Source: JBAXLO01 sp037134755 (lineage in GTDB: Bacteria > Bacteroidota > Bacteroidia > Bacteroidales > JACABE01). From it: DNA of 5,817 nt. Every line of letters begins with the position of its first letter. Position 1 is the first letter of the stretch. The position numbers and the translations under genes were made by a program. Shown one piece after another: positions 4,718-5,817 of the stretch. Where the stretch lies: the NCBI GenBank assembly GCA_037134755.1, contig JBAXLO010000258.1, positions 1-5,817 on the forward strand. The letters are read 5' to 3'. Below the pieces are notes generated by a model. That model had not been told where the DNA came from. It worked only from the letters and a program-made list of their open reading frames with translations, and did not search any database.

Positions 4718-5527
4718 ATGAAACATCTTTACACTCTAAATTTAACAAAAGTATTGCTTATTGTAGCAGTTATTACATGTTCGTCATTTGCCAGGGGGCA
4801 AAGTTTTAGTTACAATCCTTATGATACTGTCAAAGCCAAAACTATTCATCATGAGTTTGGTATGAGTTTGTACAGTCAGCCCAACTTTGAATCATTATCT
4901 ACCTTCGTAAATCTTCCTCAGAACAGAAGTATTGAGTTTGTTTTCTTATTATTTTGGTATTATTATGATACGGTTGCATCGAATCCAGATTATAAGTTTT
5001 CTAATTCATTAAACCTTTTCTATAAATTACATTGGAAAGATTATGCGTTTCGGTTGGGTTATACGACTAATAGGCTTACATATCAAAATGTAGTGGATAG
5101 CACCTATTGGAACAGTAGCACATTAGGTTGGTTTAAGATGTATAGTGGCACTTATCAAATGCAGAGATTGAGCCTGGGGTGCGAGAAAAACTATAGTTAT
5201 AAGAGATTTGATTTTTATTATGCATTAGATTTGGCTTATTATTGGGGATTTATATGTGGTTCGGCACTGCAAGGTTTTGGCAATCCGGAATCTTCTTACG
5301 CAAGTAACATTTACTACACTTACAATTATCGATTTAATGAATTTAGTGTAGCTCCAACGCTTGGTTTACGCTTTCATTTCTGGAAAATATGTGCATTATC
5401 AACCGAAATAAATTGGAATTTTTTGTATTACAAAGCTAAGGATACTAAGTCATATTATCCTACTTATTCGCAATTTAAAGTTTATAGTAATCCGGTAAGT
5501 GTTTTTGCTTTCAGTCTGTATTTTTAA
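4718..5527 (+). CDS. Secreted outer-membrane beta-barrel protein, copy 2 (paralogue)
   Basis: A 269-residue paralogue of the preceding gene, aligning without a single gap. Residues 1-30 (signal peptide and first mature residues) are identical. The rest matches at about 128 of 239 positions (54%), giving about 59% overall by hand count. The barrel hallmarks recur: aromatic-rich alternating strands, YYWG at 174-177, PTLG at 213-216, NFLYYKA at 234-240 and SQFKVY at 251-256. It ends in SVFAFSLYF, whose terminal Phe fits the OMP beta-signal better than the Leu of copy 1. Most variable are residues 73-90 and 178-200, which may be surface loops or loop-adjacent strands. The reading frame is intact. 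Location in the outer membrane is inferred, and function is unknown. Being a tandem duplicate with its own promoter suggests gene dosage or surface-variant diversification. Confidence 0.8.
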   Translation: MKHLYTLNLTKVLLIVAVITCSSFARGQSFSYNPYDTVKAKTIHHEFGMSLYSQPNFESLSTFVNLPQNRSIEFVFLLFWYYYDTVASNPDYKFSNSLNLFYKLHWKDYAFRLGYTTNRLTYQNVVDSTYWNSSTLGWFKMYSGTYQMQRLSLGCEKNYSYKRFDFYYALDLAYYWGFICGSALQGFGNPESSYASNIYYTYNYRFNEFSVAPTLGLRFHFWKICALSTEINWNFLYYKAKDTKSYYPTYSQFKVYSNPVSVFAFSLYF

Positions 5528-5630
5528 GCTAATAAAAAGGAATTATTTCTTTATAGAAATAGATATTCTTACAAAATAAATTTCTTAACTAATACAATCT
5601 TATCATAATAATTTTATTAAAAAGATTTTA
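5528..5630. repeat. Degraded third copy of the OMP intergenic segment
   Basis: The sequence after copy 2 follows that after copy 1 (4478-4580): a start GCT, then TTATTTCTTTATAGA, then ATAGATATTC, then ATAAATTTC and TTATCATAAT in the same order with small indels. Similarity fades at about 5630, and neither the TTTG/TATCTTTG promoter nor a gene start follows. A weak A/T-rich stem (AAAGGAA with TTTCTTT) might act in 3' end formation. Confidence 0.55.
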
Positions 5631-5714
5631 TTTGGCATGATATTTTATGATGATAAATAAGAAAGTTTATGTATCGATAAATATATTATGCTGATAATAA
5701 AGATATAAAAATGT

Positions 5715-5817
5715 TTAAGGAACTGTTTTTACTTCAACTTGAACCCAAGCAAATGCTTTAGTAAGTATTGATGTATTAAGATGACCTAAAGCAAATGCTT
5801 TAGTAAGTATTGATGTA
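5715..5817 (-). CDS. Possible C-terminal end of a 14-residue-repeat protein (partial)
   Basis: On the minus strand one frame is open from the window edge (first full codon ends at 5816) to a TAA at 5715-5717, giving 33 residues. It holds a 14-residue repeat, SILTKAFALGHLNT followed by SILTKAFA, then WVQVEVKTVP and stop. The 42-bp DNA repeat is a multiple of three, so the frame stays open across units, while the other five frames contain stops within the repeat. I do not recognise the repeat. It may be the tail of a repeat protein starting to the right of the window, or a non-coding minisatellite open by chance. Confidence is low because only 33 codons are visible. Confidence 0.25.
   Translation of the reverse strand, partial: TSILTKAFALGHLNTSILTKAFAWVQVEVKTVP
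5747..5817. repeat. 42-bp tandem repeat, reaching the window end
   Basis: A 29-base block at 5747-5775 recurs exactly at 5789-5817, separated by 13 bases (5776-5788), so the period is 42. Each unit contains a small palindrome, AAGCA-AA-TGCTT, extended to 7-bp arms (TAAAGCA/TGCTTTA) in the second unit. The array stops at the window edge, so its true length is unknown. Confidence 0.85.

Larger units (their letters stand above)
3475..5527 (+). repeat. Tandem duplication, period 1050 bp, of an upstream region plus OMP gene
   Basis: Unit 1 (about 3475-4524) and unit 2 (about 4525-5527 plus trailing sequence) align without gaps at an offset of exactly 1050 bases, from upstream of the promoter to the stop codon. 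Identity is uneven. The 250 bases 3531-3780 differ from 4581-4830 at about 12 positions by hand count, and 3643-3738 are identical for 96 bases. The rest of the gene is much more diverged. Segment 5528-5630 resembles the start of a third unit. Confidence 0.85.

Noticed and set aside
5747..5817. CRISPR-like pattern: two 29-base repeats with a spacer
   Set aside because: The spacer is only 13 bases, too short for CRISPR, and no cas gene is near. A 42-bp tandem repeat explains it.

Overview
The window is AT-rich and carries Bacteroidota-type promoters: TTTG-N19-TATCTTTG occurs upstream of each of two tandem genes, matching the TTTG / TAnnTTTG consensus of that phylum. Weak or absent Shine-Dalgarno sequences, outer-membrane beta-barrel proteins and a typical four-helix-bundle gene also fit. 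I infer a Bacteroidota member, probably an uncultured one; species cannot be named from this.

Left part (15-2891, + strand): an HD-domain phosphohydrolase-like gene, a small four-helix-bundle (23S rRNA intervening-sequence type) gene, and a fused one-chain aconitase-superfamily hydro-lyase (LeuC-like catalytic half plus LeuD-like swivel half). The four-helix gene is bracketed by two arrays of degenerate 8-bp repeats in opposite orientation. These arrays fill both intergenic gaps, so the gene plus arrays (about 561-1067) looks like an inserted module that split an HD/hydratase gene pair. Both flanking enzymes show departures from canonical active-site motifs.

Middle (2892-3667): an AT-rich heptamer repeat, a perfect REP-like GC-rich hairpin and a bidirectional rho-independent terminator separate the hydratase from a convergent minus-strand MNT-type nucleotidyltransferase. 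That gene has a complete catalytic triad but no visible HEPN partner.

Right part (3440-5817): a tandem duplication with a period of exactly 1050 bp gives two paralogous 269-residue secreted outer-membrane beta-barrel proteins. Promoter, 5' leader and signal peptide are nearly identical between copies, while the mature barrels have diverged to about 54% identity. A third, degraded copy of the intergenic segment follows without a gene. The window ends in a 42-bp tandem repeat that is open in a single minus-strand frame as 14-residue repeats, possibly the C-terminus of a repeat protein starting outside the window.

The best candidates for something undescribed are the inverted 8-mer arrays around the four-helix gene and the leader-conserved, body-diverged OMP pair.
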